Assembly: GCA_945861415.1 (NCBI GenBank)
Contig: CAMAUV010000010.1
Location: 28,126 to 92,125, forward strand
Source: Akkermansia muciniphila
GTDB taxonomy: Bacteria; Verrucomicrobiota; Verrucomicrobiia; Verrucomicrobiales; V1-33
Reading direction: 5' to 3'
DNA length: 64,000 bases
The position numbers and the translations under genes are program-made. This document shows positions 41,572 through 51,310 of the stretch, piece after piece (position 1 is the stretch's first letter; each line of letters starts with the position of its first letter). The notes under the pieces are model-generated. The model searched no databases, was not told where the DNA came from, and saw nothing but the letters and a program-made list of their open reading frames with translations.

Positions 41572-41790
41572 TCAACGCACGGTCACACGCAGGTGGACGT
41601 AGCGTTTGCCCGCGCTGCGGACGGGGACAGTGGAGAGCCATGGCCGCACGGTGCTGTTATGGGAGAGCACGAAGCTGGCGAAGCCACAACTCTGCAACGC
41701 CAGACCCCATGTCCATGCATCCGCATCCTGCGTCACCAGAAAGCTGTGCGCGACGCTGTGCGCCGTCCATCGCTAGCCAGGATTTCGCAG
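41572..41790 (-). pseudogene. Possible C-terminal remnant of a secreted Verrucomicrobia-type protein
   Basis: Minus reading WTAHSVAHSFLVTQDADAWTWGLALQSCGFASFVLSHNSTVRPWLSTVPVRSAGKRYVHLRVTVR*; resembles the C-terminal end (LRLRVTRP*) of the 49079 protein; no start. Confidence 0.25.
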
Positions 41791-41875
41791 AGCGATCCCG
41801 CCTGCCACCGACTCGTGTTCCCTGCAGTATTATCAGGGTGCGCAGCGGCTCTCTTTGTTTTTTGGGCGCACCGGC

Positions 41876-43927
41876 TCAGCGCGGCGGAGTCTGCGCGCCC
41901 TTTGCAGCCCGGACTTTGGCGAGGTTCGTGGCGGCCAAAGGATGCTGCGGGTCGAGAGCGACAGCTTTCTCCAGAAGTTTCTCGGCTTCGGCGAAGCGGC
42001 CCTGCCGGGCTCGGAGGACGCCGAGGTTGTGAACGGGGCGGGCATCCTTCGGTGCGAGCACGGCGGCGCGTTCGTAGGCGGCGGCGGCTTCGGTCCAGTG
42101 GACGGCGGACTCCTGGGCGAGTGCGATATTATAAAACGTGCGGCTGTCGGCGGGGGCGACTTTGGCGGCGGTGGCGAGCAGGGGGAGCGCGTCGTCGGGG
42201 CGGTTCAGGTCGGTGAAGACATTGGCCAGATTGTTGAGCAGGTCGGGATGCTGCGGGGCGAGCTTGAGCGCGGCTTCGTAATCAAGGGCGGCACGATCGA
42301 GGTCGCCGGCTTCCTGGTGGAGCAGACCGCGGTTTTGCAGGGCCTTGAGGTAAGTGGGATACTTGGCGAGCACGGCGGCGTAGCCAGCGAGGGCTTCCGC
42401 CTTCTTGTCCTGCTTCGCGAGCACGAGGGACTTGTTGAATGTGACGTCGGGGTGGTCGGGCTGGATTTTCAGCGCCTCGTCGTAGGCGCGCAGCGCGGAC
42501 GCGTGCTGGTTGAGTTTGCTGTATTCGATACCGATGTGATACCAGGTGCGCGGGAGGAAGATGCGTTCGCCGGCATCGAAGCGGCGGTGAAGTTCCACGG
42601 CGTGGGTGGAAAGATAATCCTCCGCGAGCGCGAGCGCGCCGTCCTCGACGAAGCGCGCGGCGACTTCCGCCATCTCGCCAGGTTTGGGGGAGCCATACCG
42701 GCGGCCGGGGAAATGCAGCGCAGCTTCCACCCACTTATCCGGCGGCGCAGCGAGACGGACGAGTTCGGCTTTCATCGCCTCTAGGCGCAGCGGGCCAAGC
42801 AGCAGGCTGGAGAGACGGCCTTCGGCGTCGAAGAGAAACGCGGACGGCACGGGTGTTGGCCCCGCGACCCAGAATTGCGCGGTGCGGAAGACCTCAATGC
42901 GGTTCAGCAGGTCGGCATCGGCCACGCCGCACTCGAACGGCACGCCGGCGGAGGCCCAGAAGGCGCGGGCTTTTTCGAAGTCTCCGCCGTTCTCCTTGGT
43001 CGCGGCGTCCATGTTGAGCGCGATGACATCGAGGCCGAGGGCTTTCCATGCGGCGGCGTCTTTGGCGACTTGTTTCCACTCCTCCGCACAGTCGGCGCAC
43101 CACGAGGCCCAGAGCGCGAGCACAACCGGGCGGCCTTTGAAATCGCCGAGCGAGCGCGGCTGGTCACCGGTCATTGTCTTCCACTGCAAACGCGGCGGCG
43201 GCAGGCGCGTGGAGAACGTGGTGCGGGTCGGCGCGATGGTCAGCACCACGGGTTCGTCTTTGGCTTCGGCCAGGACTTTCGCCGGTGCGGGCGGCGCGAC
43301 TTTCTCCGGCTGGCCGCCATAGGTGAGGCGGTAGCGCGTGCGGGGCTGGAGGTTTTTGAAAGTCGCGGTTTTTCCGTCGGGCCAGCGCACCGTGAGATCC
43401 ATGCGGTGCTGCGGCGTCCATGCGCCGAGTCCGAAGTGCAGCCAGTGCGACGACTGCGAGATGTAACTCTCGCCGCGGCGCACGCTTTGCAGGCGCGGCG
43501 GCTGCGCGCCGCTGGCATCGGTGACGGTGATGGTGGCGCGCGTGCCGACGGCGTCGCGGTTCACTTTTTTGCCGTCGCCGGCGAGCCAGAGATCAAGCCA
43601 CGCGGCGCTGCGCGGCGACGTGTTTTCCAGGAAGCGCAACTGCGGGCCGGTGCGGCTCATGGCCCAGAGGTCAAGGTCGCCGTCGCCGTCCCAGTCGGTT
43701 AGGCCGATGCCGCGTCCATCGTCGGAAAAGTCGTAACCGCTGAGCGAGCTGATGTCGGCGAAGCGCGGCTGCCGGCCCTTTGCCGCGCCGGTATTGAGCA
43801 GCGTCACATTTCGCTCGCCGCCGCTCCACGACATGCCGGCGCGCACGAATTGATCCAGCCGCCGCGTCGCGTTCATGAAGGCATCGCTGGCGGAAGCGGT
43901 GAAGTCATCCATCGGGGAAAGCGACAC
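41876..43927 (-). CDS. ASPIC/UnbV + TlpA-like thioredoxin (WCADC) + TPR protein, C-terminal part downstream of the in-frame TGA
   Basis: LTDWDGDGDLDLWAMSRTGPQLRFLENT...DAVGTRATITVTD...VRRGESYISQSSHWLHFGLG (ASPIC/UnbV); VVLALWASWCADCAEEWKQVAKDAAAW; multiple TPRs. Same frame as 43949-44393. Confidence 0.85.
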   Translation of the reverse strand: MSLSPMDDFTASASDAFMNATRRLDQFVRAGMSWSGGERNVTLLNTGAAKGRQPRFADISSLSGYDFSDDGRGIGLTDWDGDGDLDLWAMSRTGPQLRFLENTSPRSAAWLDLWLAGDGKKVNRDAVGTRATITVTDASGAQPPRLQSVRRGESYISQSSHWLHFGLGAWTPQHRMDLTVRWPDGKTATFKNLQPRTRYRLTYGGQPEKVAPPAPAKVLAEAKDEPVVLTIAPTRTTFSTRLPPPRLQWKTMTGDQPRSLGDFKGRPVVLALWASWCADCAEEWKQVAKDAAAWKALGLDVIALNMDAATKENGGDFEKARAFWASAGVPFECGVADADLLNRIEVFRTAQFWVAGPTPVPSAFLFDAEGRLSSLLLGPLRLEAMKAELVRLAAPPDKWVEAALHFPGRRYGSPKPGEMAEVAARFVEDGALALAEDYLSTHAVELHRRFDAGERIFLPRTWYHIGIEYSKLNQHASALRAYDEALKIQPDHPDVTFNKSLVLAKQDKKAEALAGYAAVLAKYPTYLKALQNRGLLHQEAGDLDRAALDYEAALKLAPQHPDLLNNLANVFTDLNRPDDALPLLATAAKVAPADSRTFYNIALAQESAVHWTEAAAAYERAAVLAPKDARPVHNLGVLRARQGRFAEAEKLLEKAVALDPQHPLAATNLAKVRAAKGAQTPPR

Positions 43928-43937
43928 GACCTGCCGC
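43921..43937 (-). promoter_or_regulatory. Candidate bacterial SECIS-like stem-loop
   Basis: GCGGC-AGGUCGU-GUCGC: 5-bp stem (one G:U), 7-nt loop; first stem base is 12 nt after the UGA. Confidence 0.3.
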
Positions 43938-43948
43938 CACCAGAAGCT

Positions 43949-44393
43949 TCACAAGTCGTCGCGCAGCGCATTGCTGAGCCAGCCGTTGGCCACGAGCAGG
44001 TCCTCCCAGCCGTCGTTGTTGAGGTCGGTGAAGCGCGTGGCCCACGCCCAGCGGCCCATGTTAACATTGGCGTCCACGCTGCGGTCTTCGAGTTTGCCGC
44101 CGAGGTTGCGCAAAAGGGAATTGCCCCGCGCCATGACCATGAAGGTGTCCTTGCGTGCGCCGCCTTCCATGGCGCGAAATCCCGCCTGCGGCACGATGCG
44201 CGAGCCTGCGGACGAGAACATGCCGGCGAGGTAGAGATCGTTGTGCCCATCGCGATCGTAATCGCCCCATGCGGTGCTCATTCCGAAGCTGGAATTCTCC
44301 ATGCCGGCCTCGCGGGCGATGTCTGTGAACTGGCCCTTGTCGTTGCGGAAGAGATTCGCCCGCCCGCATCCGGTGGCGAAGGCGTCTATCACT
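43949..44393 (-). CDS. FG-GAP/VCBS N-terminal part of the UnbV gene, 5' truncated, ending at in-frame TGA
   Basis: GRANLFRNDKGQFTDIAREAGMENSSFGMSTAWGDYDRDGHNDLYLAGMFSS...RFTDLNNDGWEDLLVANGWLSNALRDDL*SFWWRQVVSLSP; upstream of 44393 the frame is antisense to a HEAT gene. Confidence 0.7.
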
Positions 44394-45580
44394 TTCGCTC
44401 TACTCGACGCCGCGCAGGCGGCGGCCCGCGTGCGCGAGCTGCTCGCCGGAGACACGCGGGAAAATGCATGGGCGCTGTATTCGTTAAAGCATCTTCTCTT
44501 TCTCCAGCCGCTGACGGATGAGGCGATGAAAGGCGCTGCGGCGGCGGTGAACGGCATCTCCGGTATCGTCTCCGCCGAGGCTTGTCAGGCTCTGCTGGAA
44601 TTGATGACCGCTGAGAAGAAGGAAGTCGCGGAAGCCGCGGCGCGTGCCCTCGCCATGCGGCTGCCATCTCTCAGCGATCCGACGCAGCCTGCCTTTCCTG
44701 GAGGCTTTGACCGCAACAACGGCGGAACGTTTAGCCAGCACTGGCAACCGGCCATGGATGCGCCCCTGCTGGCCGGTGCCCGCAGTCTGCTCAAGCACGG
44801 GGACGAGACACTGATGGGGGCGGGCGCAGACCTCATCAAGGCGCGCGGAGGTGCGGAGGAGGCGCCGATGGTGCTGGAATCGCTTCAGCGGGCGCTGGCA
44901 CGGCGAAAATGGTCGCGCAATTCAGGCAACTTGGAGACAAGTCCATCCCGCACGAAAGCGATGCCGCGTATATAGAGCGGTCCTTCACGTGGGTGGAAAA
45001 CGGCCCCGCGGTGCTGAAGGAAAGCGCGCTGCGGGCGCTGCCGATGACCGCCGATTTTGCGGTGAAGCCACTGCGGTCCGCGCTGGATGACAAGGACTGG
45101 GGCGTGGTCCGTGCTGCCTGCGAGGCCGCCGGACGCAGCGGGCGCAAGGAATTCATCCCCCAGCTGTGTCAGGTCGTGGAGACCATCCATGAGACCTTTG
45201 TCCAGGTATCGGCCCACGAGGCCGCAGTCGCTCTGGGCGCAAGGCTGCCTCTCTGGGAGGCGTGGACCGAGGTGATCACAGACGAGTCCAGCATGGTCAC
45301 AGCCCTGCAGCATCTTTGTCAGGGCACGCTGGAGATTCCCGGGACCGACAGTATGGGTGGAAACAGCCATTCGACCCGTGAGGAAAGGTTCGCGATACGG
45401 GACGCATGGCGCGCGTTTCTGGTGAAACACCGCCGGCTGATTGAGAAGGGAAAACGCGTGCCGCTCAACGATCCGTCCATTACCCCGGCCCTCACCGGCT
45501 CGGGTTTTGCCGCGCGGCCTGTGGATCACGCTGTGACTTTTCAACTCAGCGACGGCACGCAGTGGCCGGAGGCGGAATGA
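44388..45580 (+). pseudogene. HEAT-repeat-like protein gene, 5' truncated with frameshift near 44905
   Basis: Frame A: TFALLDAAQAAARVRELLAGDTRENAWALYSLKHLL...APMVLESLQRALA; frame B: AKMVAQFRQLGDKSIPHESDAAYIERSFTWVENGPAVLKESALRALPM...; switch at cggcgaaaatgg. Confidence 0.65.
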
Positions 45581-45637
45581 CGGGGGAAATTTCCCGAAGC
45601 GCGGACCAGCGGGCCTCAAGTGGACAGCCCCTGATGC

Positions 45638-47071
45638 CTACCCCGCTGCGGGAGGGACTTTGCCGGCACGGTAGTCCTCAAGGGTTTTTTGCAGGCTGGG
45701 CTTGAGTGGCTCAGGGGCGGCGCTGACGGCTTTTTCTTGGAACTGAATGGCCTCATCCTTCTTGTCCTGCAGGAACCGGACCCGGGCCAGTGTGTCGAGC
45801 GAAGCGGCATCTTTTTCCAACTGAAGTTCGACGCTGCGGCGTGCAATTTTTTCCACGGCTTCCAGAGTGGCTGGTTGTGGCGTCTCCACAAGGGTGACGA
45901 GCTTCCATGCGACTTCGTTGAGCGCTGGGCCGTTGGAGGAGACCGGGCCATCAGCTAAAACGGTGGCGCTTGTAGTGGCGGCGGATTCATTTTTTGCAGC
46001 AAGGGCAATATGGAAACGCGCCATGGAGAGGCCGGGCTTGTCGGCGTCAGGGACACCGGCCTTTTCGAGTTCGTCGGCGAGTTTGGAGGCGACGGTGTGG
46101 TCGCGGGATTCGAGGGCTTCGCGGACGCGGGCGAGACTGGGCTCCAGGGGCTGAGCCGGGACGGGGCGGCTGGCCTGTTCCGCCAACCAGCGGACGCTGC
46201 GCGCGGGAACGGCCTCATGCAGGGTGATGTGCGCGACGCCTTTGCCGTTCGAGTTTTTTCCGTCTCCGAGGTGTGAAATGACGGCGACATGGCCGATCGC
46301 GTTGCCGCAGTTGTCGAGGACGGGGGAACCGCTGGAGCCGGGTGCCCAGTCGGTGCTGACATTGAGGCGGAGGTGTTTGAGGGCGTCTTGGCCTTCCGGG
46401 TTGAATCCTTGGGCGGTCTTAGGATTCCAGTAGAAGCGGTTAACGGTGCCGGTGCTGAAATAGCCGCTGGTCTCTAGTGGGGTGCTTAAGAGAAAGGCTG
46501 GATCGCCGGGGTGGATATGGTCATTGAGGGGCAGGGGATCGGTCTTCAATCCCCCGGCACGGAGGAGGCAGGCGTCCATGGTGCGGCTGCGGGCGAGCAC
46601 AGCGGTGATGGGGTAAACAGCGTCTGCACTGTCCACGGCCACGAGGCAGCCTTCGCGGACTTCCGGCCCGGGTTCGGTAACGTGGTAGCAGGTGGCGATG
46701 ACGCCGTCGGCGGTAACCGGATAACCACCGGCGAGATTGATGTGCCAGTGGTCGCATTTGTGGCAAAGATAATACCAGCCGATGCGAATGCGGCTACGCT
46801 GAGCGGCCTGCCAGACTTCCGCCGACCGCAGGGCTGTAGTCCTGTGGGGAGGTAGTGCGACAGGGGCGGGCGTGGGTTTGTCGAGTGCGGCTTTGGCCCC
46901 TGCGGCGCTAAGGGCTCCACCCTTTTCCCGCAGCGCGGCGAGTTTTTCCAGTAGGGTCGTATTCTGTGTCTCGGAACCAGGGCCCTCAATGGGAACGCTA
47001 GGAGCCTGCCCCTTCGCGCAGACCAAGGGCAGCATCAACAGGGCAACGGATAGGAGGTGGCGGATGTCCAT
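45638..47071 (-). CDS. Secreted trypsin-like serine protease with CxxC motif and helical C-terminus
   Basis: Signal peptide; YYLCHKCDHWHINLAGGYPVTADGVIATCYHV; DACLLRA; WAPGSSGSPVLDNCGNAIGHV. Confidence 0.75.
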   Translation of the reverse strand: MDIRHLLSVALLMLPLVCAKGQAPSVPIEGPGSETQNTTLLEKLAALREKGGALSAAGAKAALDKPTPAPVALPPHRTTALRSAEVWQAAQRSRIRIGWYYLCHKCDHWHINLAGGYPVTADGVIATCYHVTEPGPEVREGCLVAVDSADAVYPITAVLARSRTMDACLLRAGGLKTDPLPLNDHIHPGDPAFLLSTPLETSGYFSTGTVNRFYWNPKTAQGFNPEGQDALKHLRLNVSTDWAPGSSGSPVLDNCGNAIGHVAVISHLGDGKNSNGKGVAHITLHEAVPARSVRWLAEQASRPVPAQPLEPSLARVREALESRDHTVASKLADELEKAGVPDADKPGLSMARFHIALAAKNESAATTSATVLADGPVSSNGPALNEVAWKLVTLVETPQPATLEAVEKIARRSVELQLEKDAASLDTLARVRFLQDKKDEAIQFQEKAVSAAPEPLKPSLQKTLEDYRAGKVPPAAG

Positions 47072-47288
47072 AGTCCACCATACGCCCTGATTTCCCACTA
47101 CAATGCGGCATTGGCTCCGAATTTTCTGCAATCTGCGACTGAGGGCCTCCTTTTTGGCCCGGGGTGAATCCTCACCGGGTGCGGTGGCTTTTCAACTTGC
47201 GGAAGTCTTTTTCACAGGTTGTTTGAAGGAACGGACGGGGTCAGCTGTCACAAACCTTCCGCCAACAGCTCAATTACCAAATTCCAAT

Positions 47289-47912
47289 ATGAAATTCCGT
47301 TCACTCCTTATCGCCCTCGCCGCCTGCTTTGCCATGACCGGGGGCGCTTCCGCCCAGACGCAGATGAAAATCGGCATCATCGATATGAAGCGCGTCTTCC
47401 AAGAATACTACAAGACCAAGGAAACCGAAAAGAAGGTCAACGAAGACAAGACCAAGGCCAAGAAGGAGCTGGACTCCCGCAGCGGCACCTACCAGAAGCT
47501 CATCGGCGACTGGGAGAACGCGATGAAAATTGTTAAGGACCCCCTCGTCAATCAGGACCTCAAAGTGCAGAAGCAGGCCGAAGCGGAGAAGATCGTAAGC
47601 GAAGCCAAAGCTCTGGAGCGTGAGATCGACGAATTCCGCCGCCGCCGCGAGCAACAGCTTCAGGAGCAGGTGATGCGCATGCGAAAAGGCCTTCTCGAAG
47701 ACATCTCCCAGCAGGTGGAGGACTTGTCCAAGCGTGACAACTACGACCTCGTTTTCGACAAATCCGGCGTCAGCCCCTCGAACGTGAAGTTCCTCCTCCA
47801 CAGCAAGGACGCAGTGGACTTCAGCACGGAAGTCCTTGGCGTTCTCAATAAGAATGCGCCGAAGGATGCCGGTGAAGCAGTGAAGGAAGGCAGCGAACTA
47901 CTGCCGAAGTAG
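47289..47912 (+). CDS. OmpH/Skp-family periplasmic chaperone-like protein
   Basis: Signal peptide MKFRSLLIALAACFAMTGGASA; IGIIDMKRVFQEYYKTKETEKKVNEDKTKAKKEL...; adjacent to lpxD. Confidence 0.85.
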   Translation: MKFRSLLIALAACFAMTGGASAQTQMKIGIIDMKRVFQEYYKTKETEKKVNEDKTKAKKELDSRSGTYQKLIGDWENAMKIVKDPLVNQDLKVQKQAEAEKIVSEAKALEREIDEFRRRREQQLQEQVMRMRKGLLEDISQQVEDLSKRDNYDLVFDKSGVSPSNVKFLLHSKDAVDFSTEVLGVLNKNAPKDAGEAVKEGSELLPK

Positions 47913-47955
47913 GCCGCTCTGATTTGATCTTCAGGATAACTCTTACCGCCGCGCC

Positions 47956-48981
47956 GTGGAAATCACGCTGGAGCAGCTTGCCGCCCTAACAGGGGGCGTC
48001 ATTCTCCGCGGTGATCCGCAGACGTTGCTCAAGGGCATCGCCGCGCTGCGCGAAGCGGGGCGAGAGGACCTCAGTTTTTTCGGAAACGAGCGCTACATCA
48101 ATGATCTGCGCCGGACCGGCGCTGCTGCGGTGCTGGTACCGGTAAATACTCCACTGGATGTCTGCGGCTCCGCACTTGTGGTCTGCGGGAATCCCTCGGC
48201 GGCCTTTGCGGAAGTGGTGAGGCGCTTCCGTACGCCTCCACGTCAATTCCGCCCGGGTATCCACCCTGCGGCCGTAGTGCATCCCTCGGTCAAGGCGGAC
48301 CCCGCCAAGGTCTGCATCGGACCCTGTGCCGTCATAGAGGCGGGCGTGGAGATCGGCGACGGCACCGAGATCGGCCCCGGGTGCGTGCTGGGGGAAAATG
48401 CGAAGATCGGGCGCGACTGCCTGTTCTTTTCCCGCGTCTCTATTTACCATGACTGTGTGCTCGGAGACCGGGTGCGCCTGCATTCCGGCGCGGTAATAGG
48501 CTCGGATGGGTTCGGCTACGAATTCATCGGCGGCCGGCATGAGAAGATCGATCAGGTGGGGATTGTCCAGATCGACAGCGATGTGGAAATCGGTTCCAAT
48601 ACAACGGTGGACCGCGCGCGCTTTGGCCGGACATGGATCGGGGAGGGCTGCAAAATCGACAATCAGGTGCAGATCGCTCACAATGTAGTCCTTGGGCGGC
48701 ATGTTATTGTGGTCGCGCAGGCGGGGATCGCTGGGAGCAGCCGGGTGGGGGATTACACGGTCATCGCCGCACAGGTGGGCATTGCCGGACACCTTGAGGT
48801 GGGACCACAAATCACCATCACGGCCAAAGCAGCGGTGACTCGGGACATTTCCTCCAAGGGAGTCTACGCCGGGCATCCAGTGCAGTTGATTCGGGATCAT
48901 CAACGACAGCAAGTGCTGGTGCGCAGACTACCGGAACTGGTGGAGCGTCTGAGGAAGGTTGAAGATCAGGGCAAATTCTGA
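47956..48981 (+). CDS. lpxD: UDP-3-O-acylglucosamine N-acyltransferase
   Basis: Hexapeptide repeats; [90 protein letters not shown]. Confidence 0.96.
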   Translation: MEITLEQLAALTGGVILRGDPQTLLKGIAALREAGREDLSFFGNERYINDLRRTGAAAVLVPVNTPLDVCGSALVVCGNPSAAFAEVVRRFRTPPRQFRPGIHPAAVVHPSVKADPAKVCIGPCAVIEAGVEIGDGTEIGPGCVLGENAKIGRDCLFFSRVSIYHDCVLGDRVRLHSGAVIGSDGFGYEFIGGRHEKIDQVGIVQIDSDVEIGSNTTVDRARFGRTWIGEGCKIDNQVQIAHNVVLGRHVIVVAQAGIAGSSRVGDYTVIAAQVGIAGHLEVGPQITITAKAAVTRDISSKGVYAGHPVQLIRDHQRQQVLVRRLPELVERLRKVEDQGKF

Positions 48982-49078
48982 TTTTTTGACGGGAGACAAA
49001 AAAAGACTGGCGAAAGCGCTTATAATTTCTATAATTTAGTTTTTTCCAGAATTCACTCAATTGGTTTCCCAACAAAGG

Positions 49079-51220
49079 ATGAATCGACCAGTCATCTTAT
49101 TCGCATCTACACTCTGCATGGCGATTGCCAGCGAAGAGCCCGAAGTGGGCTTCGTTGAGCCCATTGTGCCGCCGCCCCCCCCCGCAGAGGAATCCAATCC
49201 CAAGGCCTTGCCCGGACCATCGCCGCGCACGGCTGTGTGGACTATTGGGTACCCAACTGGAGAGGAGCAGCTCTATCTCGAACTGATCAACCGGGCCCGG
49301 GACAACCCGACAAACGAAGGCATCCGACTGGCGGCGCTCACTGATCCAGCCATCCTCCAGGCATACGACCAGTATGGTGTGAACTTGGACATGATGAAGT
49401 CAGAGATGGCGGGCATTCCGCGCGCATGGCCGCTGGCGATGAACGCCAAGCTCCTTGCTTCGGCACGAGGTCACTCAAGCTGGATGTTAAACTCCGGTTT
49501 GCAGGAGCACGACCAGCCGGGCGGGAAAACTATCCAGCAGCGGGCACTTGATCAGGGCTACGTCCCGACCTTCATTGCTGAGAACATATACAACGCCTCT
49601 AAATCTACAGAATTCGGTCACGCCGGTTTCGAGGTGGATTGGGGACCAGGAGGCACCGGCGGTATGCAGCTTGAGCGGGCCCACCGGGCTATCATGCACG
49701 GAGCTTACCGGGAGGTGGGCATTGGTATTGTGGACGGCACTAATGGCGCGGGCGGGCCGCAGCTGGTGACGCAGGATTTTGCGGTTCCCGCAGGTCTCCC
49801 CACGCCTTTCCTCACGGGTGTGGCCTACTACGACTTCAACGGAAACAATTTCTACGATCCTGATGAAGGTCTTGGCGGACTCACAGTAACCGTCGAGGGT
49901 GCATCCTACCACGGCCTCACTGCGGGCTCCGGGGGTTATGCCCTCCCAGTCCCGGCCACTCCGTCGGGCGCTACTCCCATCACCCGGGCGGTGACCTTCT
50001 CCGGAAACGGATTTCTCCGCACCACCTACGCCCAGATCAAATCCATCTGGAGTGTGAAGGTTGATTATGTACCCCTTTATACTCCTCCTGCCCTCATCGG
50101 GCCTGCTATGCCGGTGATTTCCTTTCCGAACATCTACGTGCTCACGCCAGTGCCGGGGGCTAGTTCGCACCAGTGGCGTTACATGCGGCGTATTCCTGCC
50201 GCTACAGACGGGGCCAATGATACGTCTCGCATCACTTCATCGCTGAGTCCTGTGCTTTCCAGCGTCAAACAGGAAGGATCTTCCAGCTACCGCCTGCACC
50301 ATCTCAATGGCCAGGACGAATACGTTGTTTACAGCGCCCCGCGGGTCGCTGGCAGTGCACTTGGGCTACGCTATTACAGTCGGCTCGCGGCAGCGTTCAC
50401 GACGGATAGAGCCCTCGTCCAAGCCTCCACCGACAACGGCCATACATGGCTCACCCTCGAGACGCAATCCGGCACCGGAGATTCGGGCCAGGGAAGTTTC
50501 AGCCAGCGCACTGTCTCCCTTTCGGCCGTGGCCGGCCGGGATTTCCTGCTGCGATTCTATTATGCCATCACCGGCACTTCCTTCGCCATCGGCAGCGGCG
50601 CCGGATGGTTTATTGATTCCGTGAGTTTCACAGATGTGCTCGAGACTGAAGGCGCGGTCAGTTCCAGTGTGGCAGGGAACAATACGATCACCTTTGCTCC
50701 CCCGGCCACTGGCGAATGGCTGCTCGCCGCCCGGTCGGTCATCAACGGACGCACCCTTGCCTTTGGCCCCAACCTAACGGTGAGCGCAGTGGCGCCGCCG
50801 CCGCTGCTTGCTTTTTCAACCTGGGCCTCGGAGCAGGAAACTGCTGCCGGTGTCCCCGCTGGCACCATCTCCGAAAATGGCGCCGCCGATTACAACAAAG
50901 ACGGCGTGGCCAATTTGGTCGCCTATGCCCTTGGGCTCAGCGCCACGCAATATGAAGGCCACCACTTACCCCAGCCGGTCAGACAGGGTGGCAATCTGGT
51001 GCTGGATTATGCCCGGGAAGGATCAAGGTCAGGCGTCACGGTCGCTCCCGAAATTTCCTCCGACCTCCACACATGGTATTCGCTGGGACAGGCCGATGCG
51101 CCTGCCGGGTTCAACGATACCCTCGCCAGCACCACCGGTACCCGTCAGTCCCGTCGCGCCCAATTGCCTATCGATCCCTCGAAGCCTTGGTCGCTGAGGC
51201 TCAGAGTCACCCGTCCGTGA
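49079..51220 (+). CDS. Large secreted protein with CAP/SCP-like N-terminal domain
   Basis: LELINRARDNPTNEG...MNAKLLASARGHSSWMLNSGLQEHDQPGGKTIQQRALDQGYVPTFIAENIY...HRAIMHGAYREVGIGI. Confidence 0.75.
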   Translation: MNRPVILFASTLCMAIASEEPEVGFVEPIVPPPPPAEESNPKALPGPSPRTAVWTIGYPTGEEQLYLELINRARDNPTNEGIRLAALTDPAILQAYDQYGVNLDMMKSEMAGIPRAWPLAMNAKLLASARGHSSWMLNSGLQEHDQPGGKTIQQRALDQGYVPTFIAENIYNASKSTEFGHAGFEVDWGPGGTGGMQLERAHRAIMHGAYREVGIGIVDGTNGAGGPQLVTQDFAVPAGLPTPFLTGVAYYDFNGNNFYDPDEGLGGLTVTVEGASYHGLTAGSGGYALPVPATPSGATPITRAVTFSGNGFLRTTYAQIKSIWSVKVDYVPLYTPPALIGPAMPVISFPNIYVLTPVPGASSHQWRYMRRIPAATDGANDTSRITSSLSPVLSSVKQEGSSSYRLHHLNGQDEYVVYSAPRVAGSALGLRYYSRLAAAFTTDRALVQASTDNGHTWLTLETQSGTGDSGQGSFSQRTVSLSAVAGRDFLLRFYYAITGTSFAIGSGAGWFIDSVSFTDVLETEGAVSSSVAGNNTITFAPPATGEWLLAARSVINGRTLAFGPNLTVSAVAPPPLLAFSTWASEQETAAGVPAGTISENGAADYNKDGVANLVAYALGLSATQYEGHHLPQPVRQGGNLVLDYAREGSRSGVTVAPEISSDLHTWYSLGQADAPAGFNDTLASTTGTRQSRRAQLPIDPSKPWSLRLRVTRP

Positions 51221-51310
51221 GGGTTACAACAATTCGCATCCGGAGTCAGGAAAGATGTTGCGTTCCTTACGGCTCTTGGGAAACTCCGTCTGGCCCTACC
51301 CGTCCCTATC

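Noticed and set aside
41855-43736. Plus-strand ORFs over the UnbV gene (309 aa and 275 aa)
   Set aside because: Antisense shadows; the minus strand carries UnbV, thioredoxin and TPR motifs.
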